From the NCBI RefSeq assembly GCF_000384155.1, contig NZ_KB913031.1, positions 2,846,961-2,910,960 of the forward strand: a stretch of 64,000 nt of DNA. Direction: 5' to 3'. The stretch comes from Methylophilus sp. 42. GTDB taxonomy: Bacteria; Pseudomonadota; Gammaproteobacteria; Burkholderiales; Methylophilaceae. Positions within the stretch are counted from its first letter, which is position 1; each line of letters starts with the position of its first letter. Of the stretch, positions 54,282-64,000 are shown piece after piece. The translations under genes and the position numbers were made by a program. The notes beneath the pieces are model-generated. The model saw only the letters and a program-made list of their open reading frames with translations. It was not told where the DNA came from and searched no databases.

Positions 54282-55298
54282 ATGCGCTTATTGCCTCACC
54301 TCTTTATCTTAATGACCTGCTGGCTGCTGGCACAGACAGCGCATGCCCAGCCTGACCTGGACCTGGTTTACCACCTGAAAGCCTCAGTGGTGAAAGTGCA
54401 CGCCTTGACCAATAGCGGTGGCCATGGCGTCGGCAGTGGCGTCGTGGTTGATAAAGATACGGTCGCCACCAACTGCCATGTGGTCGCGAATAGCAACGGC
54501 ATTAGCATTTCGAAGTTTGGCGACAGCATGAGTCCGGTCGAGATGATTGCCGACTGGCGACATGATATTTGCCTGCTGAAATTCAAATATCTTGAATTAC
54601 CAGCAGTCAAACTCGCTTCAGCCGCCTCGCTGCATTATGGGGATGACGTGTTTTCGATTGGCTTTCCAGGCGGCCCACCGAAACCACAAACCATCGCAGG
54701 CAAGGTGCGTGCCTTATACCCTTACGACGGCAGCCTCATTGTACGCACGGATGCTGCTTTTATTATGGGCTCCAGTGGCAGCCCAACCTTCAACCAGGCG
54801 GGCGAGCTGGTATCTCTGAGCACGTTTAAAAGCCCGGGTAAGGATGCTTATTTTTACAGTGTGCCTGTAGAGTGGATAAAAAACCTGATGCACCAGCGCG
54901 CCGCAACCACCACCGTGCCGGATGCCACCGCCTTTTGGGATTTGCCTGCGGATGCACGCCCTTATTTGATGCAAGTGGTGCAGCCTTATCAAACTGGGGA
55001 TTGGAAAATACTAGAAGGCATTGCGCGCGCCTGGCTAGCACAAGAGCCGCAATCGGCAGAAGCCAGCTTTTACCTGGGCAGTGCACTGCATGGCCAAGGC
55101 CAGGCTGCCGCTGCGCAACAAGCCTATGAACGTGCGGTGAGTTTACAGCCCGCCCACATTGATGCCTGGAGCGGTCTAGCTATCTTGGCGCAACAAACGC
55201 AACAACCCACACTATTAAGCAATGCCGAGCAGCATATCCAGCAACTGGACAGCCAGGCCTGGCCGGACATTCAACAGCGCCTGCAACAGCTTCACTAA
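54282..55298 (+). CDS. Secreted trypsin-like serine protease with TPR tail
   Basis: This 338-residue protein has a signal peptide (MRLLPHLFILMTCWLLAQ, cleaved near AHAQ) and a trypsin-like domain with the triad His66 (ATNCHVV), Asp95 (RHDICLL) and Ser165 (MGSSGSP). C-terminal TPR helices (about 230-335) follow, for example AWLAQEPQSAEASFYLGSAL. The fusion of a DegP-like protease core to TPRs, without PDZ domains, suggests a periplasmic protease with a protein-binding tail. cgggag lies before the ATG. No operon partner is evident. Confidence 0.85.
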   Translation: MRLLPHLFILMTCWLLAQTAHAQPDLDLVYHLKASVVKVHALTNSGGHGVGSGVVVDKDTVATNCHVVANSNGISISKFGDSMSPVEMIADWRHDICLLKFKYLELPAVKLASAASLHYGDDVFSIGFPGGPPKPQTIAGKVRALYPYDGSLIVRTDAAFIMGSSGSPTFNQAGELVSLSTFKSPGKDAYFYSVPVEWIKNLMHQRAATTTVPDATAFWDLPADARPYLMQVVQPYQTGDWKILEGIARAWLAQEPQSAEASFYLGSALHGQGQAAAAQQAYERAVSLQPAHIDAWSGLAILAQQTQQPTLLSNAEQHIQQLDSQAWPDIQQRLQQLH

Positions 55299-55398
55299 TG
55301 ATTTGCAGCGATTTGCACTAGCGATCTACACCAGCATGATCAAGCCTGCTCGCTCTGATAGAATACGTTTTTTTGATGTTTACCAGATTGCATAATCC

Positions 55399-56679
55399 AT
55401 GACCTCTCGCAACCAGCAATTGTTTGAAAAATCCCAGCAACTGATTCCAGGCGGTGTCAACTCGCCAGTACGCGCGTTTCGCAGCGTGGGCGGCACGCCC
55501 ATCTTTTTTAAAAAAGGCCTGGGCTCCAAACTGTGGGATGTCGATGGCAAGGAATATATCGACTACATCAACTCCTGGGGCCCCATGATCCTGGGGCATG
55601 CGCATCCTGAAGTCATCGCCGCCGTGCAGCAAGCGGCTGCCAACAGCCTGAGCTTTGGCGCACCCACCGGCCTTGAGCTGGAAATGGCCGAGCTGCTCAA
55701 CGCGCTGGTGCCTAGCATGGAACAAGTGCGCCTGGTCAGCAGCGGCACCGAAGCCACCATGAGTGCCATCCGCGTTGCGCGCGGCTTTACCAAACGCAGC
55801 AAAATCATCAAATTTGAAGGCTGTTATCACGGCCACGCCGATGCTTTATTAGTCAAAGCTGGCTCTGGCTTGCTGACCTTTGGCGAACCCAGCTCGGCTG
55901 GCGTACCCGCAGAAGTGGCTGCCCACACCTTGACGCTGGATTACAACAACACGCAAATGCTCAAAGACACCTTCGCCAGCATCGGCGATGAAATCGCATG
56001 CGTCATTCTGGAGCCTGTCGTTGGCAACATGAACCTGATCGTGCCACATCAGGAATTCTTGCAAACCCTGCGTGAACTGTGCACCCAGCACGGCACCGTG
56101 TTGATTTTTGACGAAGTGATGACCGGTTTTCGCGTGGCCCTCGGTGGCGCCCAAGCCTTGTATCGCATCACGCCTGACATGACCACCTTAGGCAAAGTCA
56201 TCGGCGGCGGCCTACCCGTCGGTGCGTTTGGTGGCCGCAAAGACATTATGGGTGTATTGGCACCACTCGGCCCGGTCTATCAGGCAGGCACGCTCTCGGG
56301 CAATCCGGTGGCGGTCACAGCAGGCCTGACCACTTTAAAACTGGTTCAAGCCCCTGATTTTTATGAAAAACTGACCGCACAAACAACCAAGCTCACCACA
56401 GGCCTGACCCAGGCAGCGCAGGCCGCTGGCGTGACGTTTAGCGCACAGAGTGTCGGCGGTATGTTTGGCCTGTACTTCAGTGCCAGCCACCCAAGCAGCT
56501 ATGCAGAGATGATGCAGGCAGATAAAAACGCCTTTAACAAATTCTTTCACAGCATGCTGGACAGCGGCATTTACCTCGGCCCATCCGCCTTTGAAGCAGG
56601 TTTTGTTTCAGCAGCGCATACCGATGCAGATATCGCGCAAACAGTACAGGCGGCGGCGATCGCTTTCGCAAGCCTGTAA
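55399..56679 (+). CDS. hemL: Glutamate-1-semialdehyde 2,1-aminomutase
   Basis: This 426-residue PLP enzyme makes 5-aminolevulinate in the C5 route to heme. The PLP lysine lies in [18 protein letters not shown]; other marks are [12 protein letters not shown] at the start, [35 protein letters not shown] and [14 protein letters not shown]. hemE is 6.8 kb downstream on the same strand. An 11-bp hairpin follows its stop. Confidence 0.97.
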   Translation: MTSRNQQLFEKSQQLIPGGVNSPVRAFRSVGGTPIFFKKGLGSKLWDVDGKEYIDYINSWGPMILGHAHPEVIAAVQQAAANSLSFGAPTGLELEMAELLNALVPSMEQVRLVSSGTEATMSAIRVARGFTKRSKIIKFEGCYHGHADALLVKAGSGLLTFGEPSSAGVPAEVAAHTLTLDYNNTQMLKDTFASIGDEIACVILEPVVGNMNLIVPHQEFLQTLRELCTQHGTVLIFDEVMTGFRVALGGAQALYRITPDMTTLGKVIGGGLPVGAFGGRKDIMGVLAPLGPVYQAGTLSGNPVAVTAGLTTLKLVQAPDFYEKLTAQTTKLTTGLTQAAQAAGVTFSAQSVGGMFGLYFSASHPSSYAEMMQADKNAFNKFFHSMLDSGIYLGPSAFEAGFVSAAHTDADIAQTVQAAAIAFASL

Positions 56680-56688
56680 TGCCTCATG

Positions 56689-56726
56689 ATCATGCGGCAT
56701 GCCCATCCGCCGGTGTGCCGCATGAT
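56689..56726 (+). terminator. Hairpin after hemL
   Basis: An 11-bp perfect stem (atcatgcggca 56689-56699 with tgccgcatgat 56716-56726) has a 16-base loop, 9 bases after the hemL stop. No U-run follows, so it may be a weak or Rho-assisted terminator. The rest of the gap up to 57000 is AT-rich with no clear gene. Confidence 0.5.
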
Positions 56727-57000
56727 GCAAATAAAATCAACTGACCACATAAAAGAACAAACCCCACATTGGGCGCTTAAATAAGACAATTCGAATGCGC
56801 GCCTTATTTCAAGGCATCAATCCGCAAAAACCCACTTTCCTCAATTAAAACAGCGCACATCTCATACACGGCGTGCGCAACTGCCGCCGTAAAAACCGCC
56901 AAACTTCTGTCTCTGCTGCCATTTTTCACAGGTAAATAAAAACCATTCTCAATTAAGATAAAAAAATAGATTTATCCGTTATTTAACGCAGGCTAAACAA

Positions 57001-57029
57001 TTGAAATTGCTAAACTTTAACGGTATCAT
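57001..57029 (+). promoter_or_regulatory. Predicted gltB promoter
   Basis: TTGAAA (57001-57006) and TATCAT (57024-57029) are 17 bases apart, each one mismatch or so from consensus. Transcription would begin near 57036, very close to the coding region. Confidence 0.6.
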
Positions 57030-57070
57030 TGAAGGTTCCTCCAAATGTTTTGTAAGTGAAGAATCTGGCA

Positions 57071-60000
57071 ATGGACATGCAGTCTGACAACAACGTGATG
57101 AGTGCTTCTCAAGATACCGCAACCGCTCTGGACGACCAGTTTGGTTTAGCTCCCCAATCTCAGGGTTTATACGACAGACGCCACGAAAAGGATAGCTGTG
57201 GCGTGGGCTTTGTTGCCCATATCAAAGGGCAGAAAAGCCACGATATCGTCGCCAAGGGCCTGCAATTACTGGACAACCTGACGCACCGCGGCGCAACAGG
57301 TTACGACCCGAAACTGGGTGACGGCGCTGGTTTGCTGATGCAAATGCCTGACACCTTCATGCGTGAAGAAGCCGCTAAATTAGGCATGACCCTGCCAGCC
57401 ACAGGCCAATACGCCGTGGGCCAGGCTTTCTTGCCACAAAATGCAGATAACCGCGCCAAGTGCGAAGCCATTTTTGCGCAAATCATCGCTGAAGAAAACC
57501 AAACACTGCTGGGCTGGCGCGATGTGCCTGTCGACAACAGCAATATCGCTGATGCAGCGCGCGCCGTTGAGCCAGTGATGCGTCAGGTATTTATTGCCAG
57601 CACCACCGCAGACAGCACTGCCTTTGAACGCAAATGTTTTGTCATCCGCAAACGTATTGAGCATGCGATTCGCGCGCTCAACCTGCAAGACAAAGCACAG
57701 TTTTACATGCCTTCGTTCTCTTCCCGCACCATTGTCTATAAAGGCATGCTGCTGGCAAACGAAGTAGGTATCTACTATACCGATCTGAAAGATGCGCGCG
57801 TGGTCTCGGCTTTGGCCCTGGTGCACCAGCGTTTCTCTACCAACACGTTCCCGGCCTGGGATTTGGCCCACCCATTCCGCATGATTGCGCACAACGGTGA
57901 AATCAACACCGTACAAGGCAACGTCAACTGGATGGCGGCACGCCACGAAACCATGAAATCCGCCGTCTTGGGCGAAGACCTGGAAAAACTGTGGCCACTG
58001 ATTGCCGAAGGCCAGTCTGACTCCGCCTGTTTTGACAACTGTCTGGAGTTGCTGGTCGCGGGTGGTTACAGCCTGCCGCATGCCATGATGATGCTGATCC
58101 CGGAAGCCTGGGCTGGCAATCCATTGATGGATGAAGACCGTCGCGCCTTCTACGAATACCACGCTGCGCTGATGGAGCCATGGGATGGCCCGGCTGCCGT
58201 GGCGTTCACCGATGGCAAAATGATTGGTGCGACCCTGGACCGTAACGGTTTGCGTCCGGCGCGCTACCTGGTGACTGAAGACGACATCGTGATGATGGCG
58301 TCTGAAATGGGCGTGATCACTTTCCCGCAAGAAAAAATCGTTAAAAAATGGCGCTTGCAGCCGGGCAAAATGTTGCTCATCGACATGGAGCAAGGTCGCA
58401 TCATTGACGACGAAGAAGTGAAAACTGAATTGGCGCAAGCAAAGCCTTACCGTCAATGGATTGAGCAAACGCGCTTCCACCTGACCGAGCTGCCAAATGT
58501 AGGTAGCGGAGAAGTCAGCCTGAATGCGGATTTGCTGGATACACAACAAGCCTTCGGTTATTCGCAGGAAGACCTGAAGTTTGTGCTGCAGCCGATGCTG
58601 GACAACGGTGAAGAGGGCTCAGGCTCCATGGGTAACGACGCGGCGCTGCCAGTGTTGTCCAACAAGGCCAAAACCTTGTACAACTACTTCAAGCAGTTGT
58701 TCGCACAAGTGACCAACCCGCCAATCGACCCGATTCGTGAAGAGTTGGTGATGTCGCTGGTGACATTTATCGGCCCTAAACCGAATCTGTTGGCGGTTGA
58801 CGAAACCAACCCACCATTGCGCCTGGAAAGTGGCCAACCGGTATTGAGCCTGGATGGCCTGGAAAAACTCAAACAGATCGAGTCCCTGACCAAAGGCCAG
58901 TTCAAGTCCATCGTGCTGGACCTGACTTACGATGCAGCCCTTGGTAAAGCAGGCATGAAGCAGGCCCTGGACATCTTGCATGACCAGGCCGAAAAAGCCG
59001 TGCATGACGGCTACAACGTACTGATCCTGTCTGACCGCAGTGTATCTGCCAGCCGCATTGCTATTCCGGCGTTGCTGGCCTGTTCGGCCACACACGAGTT
59101 CCTGGTTAAAGCAGGCTTGCGCACCAGCACAGGCCTGGTGATTGACACTGGCTCAGCACGTGAAGTACACCACTTTGCCCTGTTGGCAGGTTACGGCGCC
59201 GAAGCGGTTTGCCCATGGTTGGTGTATGAAACCATGAAGACCATGACCAGCGATGTTGAAAAAGCAGGCAAAAACTTCGTCAAAGCGATCGGCAAAGGCT
59301 TGTACAAAGTCATGTCCAAAATGGGCATCTCGACCTACCAGTCTTACTGCGGCGCACAGATTTTCGAAGCAATCGGCTTGAACAGCCAGTTCGTCAATGA
59401 CTATTTCACCGGCACCGTGAGCCAGATTGAAGGTATCGGTCTGGAACAGGTTGCCGAAGAAACCGTACGCTTGCATAGCCAGGCCTTTGGTACTGACCCG
59501 GTATTGTCCAACGCCCTGGAAGCAGGCGGCGAATACGCCTTCCGTGTGCGCGGTGAAGAGCACTTGTGGACGCCGCAGTCCATCAGCAAGCTGCAAAATG
59601 CTACCCGCACCGGCCAATACGACACTTATAAAGAATATGCTGCGCTGATTAACGACCAGACCCGCCGTCACATGACCTTGCGCGGCCTGTTTGAAATCAA
59701 ATCCGCTGGCAAAGCGATTCCATTAGATCAGGTTGAACCTGCCAAAGAAATTGTCAAACGCTTTGCGACTGGCGCCATGTCACTGGGCTCAATCTCAACC
59801 GAAGCACATGCCACACTGGCAGTGGCAATGAACCGTATTGGCGGTAAGTCCAACACTGGCGAAGGTGGCGAAGACGTTAAACGCTTTATTCCAGTACAAA
59901 TAGATTCCAGCATTGCCAAAGTGCTGGGTAGCGACCTGATTGAAGCCGATGTGGCCTTGAAAGCGGGCGACTCCATGCGCTCACGCATCAAGCAAGTGGC

Positions 60001-61747
60001 TTCTGGCCGTTTTGGCGTGACTGCTGAATACCTGAGCAGCGCCGACCAGATCCAGATCAAGATGGCACAAGGCGCCAAACCAGGTGAAGGCGGCCAATTA
60101 CCAGGCCATAAAGTATCGCCGTACATTGCGAAACTGCGTTTCTCAGTGCCTGGCGTAGGCTTAATTTCCCCACCGCCTCACCACGATATTTATTCGATCG
60201 AAGATTTGGCACAGCTGATTCACGACCTGAAAAACGCCAATCCAAAAGCGTCTATTTCTGTGAAACTGGTGTCTGAAACCGGTATCGGTACCGTGGCTGC
60301 CGGTGTAGCCAAAGCCAAGTCCGACCACATTGTGGTCGCAGGCCATGACGGTGGTACCGGTGCTTCCCCTATTTCGTCGATCAAACATGCCGGTACGCCA
60401 TGGGAACTCGGCCTGGCCGAAACCCAGCAGACTCTGGTATTGAACCAGTTGCGTGGCCGTGTCGTGCTGCAAGTCGATGGCCAGATGAAAACCGGCCGTG
60501 ACGTACTGATCGGCGCCTTGCTGGGTGCAGATGAGTTTGGTTTTGCTACCGCACCACTGGTGGTTGAAGGCTGTATCATGATGCGTAAGTGTCACCTGAA
60601 TACTTGCCCGGTTGGCGTGGCAACACAAGACCCTGAACTGCGTAAGAAATTTACCGGTCAACCAGAACACGTGGTGAACTACTTCTTCTTCGTTGCAGAA
60701 GAGTTACGTGAACTGATGGCCAGCATCGGTATTGCCAAGTTTGAAGACCTGATTGGCCGTGCTGACTTACTGGATATGAAAGCCGGTATTGAGCACTGGA
60801 AAATCAATGGCCTGGACTTCAGCAAGGTATTCCACTTGCCAGAAATGCCAGCCAGCGTGTCGCGCAAAAACAATGACGTGCAAGATCATGGCCTGGTCAA
60901 AGCCCTGGATAATCAACTGATTGAACTGGCAAAACCAGCATTGGAAAAAGGCGAAAAAGTCAGCATCGCGTTGCCTATCGTCAACACCAACCGTACCGTG
61001 GGCACCATGCTGTCACACGAAGTCGCCAGCCGTTATGGTCATGCAGGCTTGCCTGACGACACCATCAGCGTCAAATTCACCGGCACCTCCGGCCAGAGTT
61101 TTGCGGCGTTCCTGGCACAGGGCATTACGTTTGAGCTGACCGGCGAAGGCAACGACTACGTGGGTAAAGGCTTGTGTGGTGGTCGCATCATCATCAAACC
61201 ACCAGCGACCTTCCGCGGTTTGTCTTACGAGAACATTATTGTCGGTAATACCGTCATGTACGGCGCAACCACCGGCCAGAGCTTCTTGAGTGGCGTCGCA
61301 GGCGAGCGCTTCTGCGTCCGTAACTCCGGCGCAACGGCAGTGGTTGAGGGCGTGGGTAACCACGGCTGTGAATACATGACTGGCGGTACTGTGCTGGTCC
61401 TGGGTCCAACCGGCCAGAACTTTGCAGCGGGGATGAGCGGCGGTATTGCCTATGTTTACGACATTGATGGCAAATTTGCCCAACGTTGCAATATGAGCAT
61501 GGTGTCATTGGACAAAGTGGAAGCCGCTGAAGCCGATGTCGGTAAAGTGCAGCACCTGGGCCAGCCTGATGAAGTGATTCTGAAAGGCTTGATCGAGCAG
61601 CACCTGGCGCTGACCGGTAGTCCGCGGGCAAAAGAACTTCTGGCTGACTGGCCAGCCTCACGTGCGAAATTCGTCAAAGTATTCCCTAACGAATACAAAC
61701 GCGCACTGACCGAGATGGCTGCAGCTTCTGCCAAACAAGCCGCTTAA
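57071..61747 (+). CDS. gltB: Glutamate synthase (NADPH) large subunit
   Basis: This 1558-residue enzyme makes glutamate from glutamine and 2-oxoglutarate. The class II amidotransferase domain begins at the processed Cys of [12 protein letters not shown] after a propeptide. The central and FMN domains follow ([36 protein letters not shown]). The 3Fe-4S cysteines are in [18 protein letters not shown], and the glycine-rich beta-helix domain ends the protein. The start is unsure: GTG at 57056, ATG at 57071 or 57077; I use 57071. A 4-codon frame (57045-57059) overlaps the GTG. gltD follows after 87 bases. Confidence 0.97.
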   Translation: MDMQSDNNVMSASQDTATALDDQFGLAPQSQGLYDRRHEKDSCGVGFVAHIKGQKSHDIVAKGLQLLDNLTHRGATGYDPKLGDGAGLLMQMPDTFMREEAAKLGMTLPATGQYAVGQAFLPQNADNRAKCEAIFAQIIAEENQTLLGWRDVPVDNSNIADAARAVEPVMRQVFIASTTADSTAFERKCFVIRKRIEHAIRALNLQDKAQFYMPSFSSRTIVYKGMLLANEVGIYYTDLKDARVVSALALVHQRFSTNTFPAWDLAHPFRMIAHNGEINTVQGNVNWMAARHETMKSAVLGEDLEKLWPLIAEGQSDSACFDNCLELLVAGGYSLPHAMMMLIPEAWAGNPLMDEDRRAFYEYHAALMEPWDGPAAVAFTDGKMIGATLDRNGLRPARYLVTEDDIVMMASEMGVITFPQEKIVKKWRLQPGKMLLIDMEQGRIIDDEEVKTELAQAKPYRQWIEQTRFHLTELPNVGSGEVSLNADLLDTQQAFGYSQEDLKFVLQPMLDNGEEGSGSMGNDAALPVLSNKAKTLYNYFKQLFAQVTNPPIDPIREELVMSLVTFIGPKPNLLAVDETNPPLRLESGQPVLSLDGLEKLKQIESLTKGQFKSIVLDLTYDAALGKAGMKQALDILHDQAEKAVHDGYNVLILSDRSVSASRIAIPALLACSATHEFLVKAGLRTSTGLVIDTGSAREVHHFALLAGYGAEAVCPWLVYETMKTMTSDVEKAGKNFVKAIGKGLYKVMSKMGISTYQSYCGAQIFEAIGLNSQFVNDYFTGTVSQIEGIGLEQVAEETVRLHSQAFGTDPVLSNALEAGGEYAFRVRGEEHLWTPQSISKLQNATRTGQYDTYKEYAALINDQTRRHMTLRGLFEIKSAGKAIPLDQVEPAKEIVKRFATGAMSLGSISTEAHATLAVAMNRIGGKSNTGEGGEDVKRFIPVQIDSSIAKVLGSDLIEADVALKAGDSMRSRIKQVASGRFGVTAEYLSSADQIQIKMAQGAKPGEGGQLPGHKVSPYIAKLRFSVPGVGLISPPPHHDIYSIEDLAQLIHDLKNANPKASISVKLVSETGIGTVAAGVAKAKSDHIVVAGHDGGTGASPISSIKHAGTPWELGLAETQQTLVLNQLRGRVVLQVDGQMKTGRDVLIGALLGADEFGFATAPLVVEGCIMMRKCHLNTCPVGVATQDPELRKKFTGQPEHVVNYFFFVAEELRELMASIGIAKFEDLIGRADLLDMKAGIEHWKINGLDFSKVFHLPEMPASVSRKNNDVQDHGLVKALDNQLIELAKPALEKGEKVSIALPIVNTNRTVGTMLSHEVASRYGHAGLPDDTISVKFTGTSGQSFAAFLAQGITFELTGEGNDYVGKGLCGGRIIIKPPATFRGLSYENIIVGNTVMYGATTGQSFLSGVAGERFCVRNSGATAVVEGVGNHGCEYMTGGTVLVLGPTGQNFAAGMSGGIAYVYDIDGKFAQRCNMSMVSLDKVEAAEADVGKVQHLGQPDEVILKGLIEQHLALTGSPRAKELLADWPASRAKFVKVFPNEYKRALTEMAAASAKQAA

Positions 61748-61766
61748 TCGTTTTTGTTAATTGTAT

Positions 61767-61785
61767 GCCCCGCCTCGCGCGGGGC
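61767..61785 (+). terminator. Short hairpin between gltB and gltD
   Basis: A GC-rich 7-bp stem (gccccgc/gcggggc, loop ctcgc) is followed by cttgtt, a weak terminator. It may reduce read-through so that gltD is expressed below gltB, or protect the upstream message. Confidence 0.5.
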
Positions 61786-61834
61786 CTTGTTAAGGTTGCG
61801 TCTGTACAAAGCAACAGGGAAGAGATGATTTCAC

Positions 61835-63262
61835 ATGGGTAAAGTCACAGGTTTCATGGAATTTGACCGCCTGGCAGAAGAGAATCTGCCGGTCAAAGAT
61901 CGCGTCAAAAACTACAAAGAGTTCGTCCTGCATTTGACAGACGACCAGGCCAAACAGCAGGGTGCTCGCTGCATGGATTGCGGCATTCCTTTCTGTACCA
62001 CCGGCTGTCCAATCAACAACATCATTCCAGACTGGAATGACCTGGTCTATCACCAGGACTGGCGCAGTGCGATTGATGTATTGCACTCCACCAACAACTT
62101 CCCTGATTTTACAGGCCGTATTTGTCCGGCACCTTGTGAAGCAGCCTGTACCTTAAACATCAATAATGACGCCGTAGGCATTAAATCTATCGAGCACGCG
62201 ATTATTGATAAAGCCTGGGAAAACGGCTGGGTCACTCCGCAAATCAACCCCAACAAAACCGGCAAAACAATTGCTGTGGTAGGTTCAGGCCCTGCAGGTC
62301 TGGCAGCAGCACAGCAACTGGCTCGTGCGGGCCACAGCGTGACCGTGCTGGAGAAAAATGACCGTATCGGCGGCTTGCTGCGTTACGGCATCCCAGACTT
62401 CAAACTGGATAAATCCAACATTGACCGTCGCGTTGCGCAAATGGAAGCCGAAGGCGTGACCTTTAAGGTGAACCAGAACGTAGGCGAAAACGTCAGCGCA
62501 GCGGATCTCGAGCGTGACTTCGACGCCGTGATTCTGGCCGGTGGTGCTGAATTGCCACGTGACCTGCCAGTCCCAGGCCGCGAACTGGATGGCGTGCATT
62601 TCGCCATGGACTTTTTGACACCAAACAACAAAATGGTCGCCGGTGATACTGTGCCCAACCAGATCAAAGCCACCGGTAAACATGTCGTCGTCATCGGCGG
62701 CGGTGATACCGGCTCTGACTGCGTAGGTACCTCCAACCGTCATGGCGCCGCCAGCGTCACCCAGTTCGAATTGATGCCACAACCACCAGAAAAAGAAAAC
62801 AAATCACTGGTGTGGCCAAACTGGCCACTCAAAATGCGCACCTCCAGTTCACACGAAGAAGGCGCAGACCGCGACTGGTCTATCACCACCAAAGAACTGA
62901 TTGGTGAAAATGGCAAACTGACCGCGCTCAAAGGCGCACGCGTAGAGTGGAAAGACGGCAAAATGGTCGACGTACCAGGCTCTGAATTCACCATTCCAGC
63001 GGACTTGGTATTTTTGGCCATGGGCTTTGTCTCACCAGTACAAAAAGTACTGGACGCCTTTGGTGTCGAAAAAGACAATCGTGGTAATGCCAAAGCCACC
63101 ACCGATGGCGAAGGCTGTTACAAAACCAGCAAAGCCAAAGTGTTTGCTGCTGGCGATATCCGTCGCGGCCAGTCACTGGTGGTATGGGCTATCCGCGAAG
63201 GCCGTCAATGTGCACGCGAAGTCGATGCTTTCTTGATGGGTAGCTCGACGTTGCCACGTTAA
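61835..63262 (+). CDS. gltD: Glutamate synthase (NADPH) small subunit
   Basis: This 475-residue flavoprotein takes electrons from NADPH and passes them to GltB. The N-terminal 4Fe-4S cysteines are in [17 protein letters not shown] and [12 protein letters not shown], the FAD site is [19 protein letters not shown] and the NADPH site is [15 protein letters not shown] ribosome site (ggaagag) precedes the ATG. It ends at an excellent terminator. Confidence 0.97.
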   Translation: MGKVTGFMEFDRLAEENLPVKDRVKNYKEFVLHLTDDQAKQQGARCMDCGIPFCTTGCPINNIIPDWNDLVYHQDWRSAIDVLHSTNNFPDFTGRICPAPCEAACTLNINNDAVGIKSIEHAIIDKAWENGWVTPQINPNKTGKTIAVVGSGPAGLAAAQQLARAGHSVTVLEKNDRIGGLLRYGIPDFKLDKSNIDRRVAQMEAEGVTFKVNQNVGENVSAADLERDFDAVILAGGAELPRDLPVPGRELDGVHFAMDFLTPNNKMVAGDTVPNQIKATGKHVVVIGGGDTGSDCVGTSNRHGAASVTQFELMPQPPEKENKSLVWPNWPLKMRTSSSHEEGADRDWSITTKELIGENGKLTALKGARVEWKDGKMVDVPGSEFTIPADLVFLAMGFVSPVQKVLDAFGVEKDNRGNAKATTDGEGCYKTSKAKVFAAGDIRRGQSLVVWAIREGRQCAREVDAFLMGSSTLPR

Positions 63263-63282
63263 CTCAGCAAAATGGCCCCCTC

Positions 63283-63313
63283 AAAAACGCCGATGAATGT
63301 CATCGGCGTTTTT
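63283..63313 (+). terminator. Intrinsic terminator after gltBD
   Basis: A 14-bp perfect stem (63283-63296 with 63300-63313) has loop atg and a T-run, 20 bases after the gltD stop. Confidence 0.93.
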
Positions 63314-63400
63314 TATTTGTCATATCGCAAAAAAACACCATTCTTTCGGGTGAAATAGCAGCTTGGCCTTTATAATCATGCTTTTACATATTGTTGACCG

Positions 63401-63419
63401 GCCTCATCACAGATGAGGC
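63401..63419 (+). promoter_or_regulatory. Leader hairpin in front of hemE
   Basis: A perfect 8-bp stem (gcctcatc/gatgaggc, loop aca) lies 12 bases before the hemE ATG and downstream of a TATAAT at 63371-63376. The 3' arm holds the only gagg, so it may affect translation. Confidence 0.4.
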
Positions 63420-63431
63420 AATTGCTATCCA

Positions 63432-64000
63432 ATGACTCAACTCCAAAACGATACTTTTTTACGCGCACTGATGCGCCAACCCACAGAATACACACCGGTC
63501 TGGATGATGCGTCAGGCCGGGCGCTATTTGCCGGAGTACCGTGAGAGCCGGAAAACCGCAGGCAGCTTTATGCAGCTGTGCCAAAGCCCGGCATTTGCCA
63601 CTGAAGTCACACTGCAACCGCTGGACCGTTACCCACAGCTGGATGCGGCCATCCTGTTTAGTGACATCCTGACCGTGCCGGATGCCATGGGATTGGGCTT
63701 GTATTTTGAAGAGGGTGAAGGCCCGAAATTTGAGCGCACTTTACAAGCGGAGGAAGATATCCTCAAGCTGGAAGTGCCGGATATGTCCAAACTGCAATAT
63801 GTGTTTGACGCGGTCAGCAGCATCCGCAAAGCACTCAATGGCCGTGTTCCACTGATCGGCTTTTCCGGCAGCCCTTGGACCCTGGCGACTTATATGGTCG
63901 AAGGCAAAGGCGGCACCGATTTCCTCAATACCAAAAAGATGGGCTATGCCAGACCGGAACTGTTGCATCGTATTCTGGAAATCACGGCACAAACCGTGAT
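63432..64000 (+). CDS. hemE: Uroporphyrinogen decarboxylase (N-terminal part, cut by window edge)
   Basis: The ATG at 63432 opens a frame that runs to the window end: 189 codons starting [20 protein letters not shown]. The family signatures are clear: [17 protein letters not shown] (tetrapyrrole-binding arginines), [17 protein letters not shown] (catalytic Asp) and [16 protein letters not shown]. The enzyme removes four carboxyl groups from uroporphyrinogen III to give coproporphyrinogen III. About the last 45 percent of a normal HemE is outside the window. It has a hairpin in its leader. Confidence 0.96.
   Translation, partial: MTQLQNDTFLRALMRQPTEYTPVWMMRQAGRYLPEYRESRKTAGSFMQLCQSPAFATEVTLQPLDRYPQLDAAILFSDILTVPDAMGLGLYFEEGEGPKFERTLQAEEDILKLEVPDMSKLQYVFDAVSSIRKALNGRVPLIGFSGSPWTLATYMVEGKGGTDFLNTKKMGYARPELLHRILEITAQTV

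Noticed and set aside
57380-58549. 389-codon minus-strand ORF antisense to gltB
   Set aside because: It is a mirror frame of a well-supported gene, rich in His and Gln with no domain signal and no ribosome site of note.
1-64000. tRNA, rRNA, CRISPR, prophage, transposase and integrase genes
   Set aside because: I saw no cloverleaf, rRNA-like block, regular direct-repeat array or mobile-element gene anywhere in the window; a covariance or HMM search would be needed to exclude divergent ones.

Overview
The window looks like chromosomal DNA of a methylotrophic betaproteobacterium, most likely family Methylophilaceae (inferred from gene content and order; genus not resolved). Pointers: the order rplM-rpsI-argC-bactofilin-erpA with tyrS and anmK nearby; kdsD-lptCAB-rpoN; a fused SoxYZ-like carrier of the kind found with quinoprotein (methanol-type) dehydrogenases; a 6-phosphogluconate dehydrogenase suited to the cyclic ribulose-monophosphate pathway; GltBD; and small families (DUF502/FmdB, DUF3106, DUF3619, DUF3108) typical of Betaproteobacteria. 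I see no rRNA, tRNA, CRISPR, transposase, integrase or phage gene. Almost everything is housekeeping DNA; the unusual material is in intergenic regions.

Layout. 1-2.4 kb: DUF502 (cut by the edge), fmdB, a small secreted/membrane ORF, gcvH, pbpG. 2.4-4 kb: sigma factor with DUF3619 and DUF3106, resembling a sigma / anti-sigma / periplasmic sensor set. 4.3-7.4 kb: pilS-pilR. 7.4-12.8 kb: CaCA antiporter, ampD, an EamA exporter behind an apparent cysteine-codon leader, a large inverted-pair repeat, GNAT, dicarboxylate/amino-acid symporter. 12.9-20.8 kb: lipoprotein, RsmB-type methyltransferase, two DUF3108 proteins, purM, AI-2E family permease, hda, CHASE3-GGDEF cyclase. 20.9-28.1 kb: FAD protein, ahpF, ahpC, SoxYZ-like carrier, BepA-type protease, moaC. 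28.1-28.75 kb: second copy of the repeat. 28.8-36.7 kb: ThiO-like oxidase, KefB-type antiporter, kdsD, lptC, lptA, lptB, rpoN. 36.8-44.7 kb: tyrS, anmK, gltA, SGNH esterase, erpA, bactofilin, a coiled-coil membrane protein, argC, rpsI, rplM. 45-50.9 kb: FimV-like protein, then a probable minus-strand operon thiS-thiG-apaG-mltA-ubiC-ubiA. 51-56.7 kb: a small ORF followed by a chain of stem-loops, gnd, dienelactone hydrolase, trypsin-like protease with TPRs, hemL. 57-64 kb: gltB, gltD and the first part of hemE.

Functional themes: envelope building and recycling (lptCAB, kdsD, bepA, mltA, pbpG, ampD, anmK, bactofilin), peroxide defence (ahpCF), nitrogen assimilation (gltBD, rpoN), cofactors (thiS, thiG, ThiO-like oxidase, moaC, ubiCA, hemL, hemE, gcvH) and type IV pilus control (pilSR, FimV-like).

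Main leads for something undescribed: (1) a roughly 560-620 bp composite repeat present twice, each made of inverted arms carrying small hairpins whose stems change in a compensatory way between copies; (2) a probable cysteine-codon leader peptide with mutually exclusive RNA helices in front of an EamA-family exporter; (3) the sigma-DUF3619-DUF3106 module; (4) a 62-codon ORF followed by a chain of five stem-loops between thiS and gnd.
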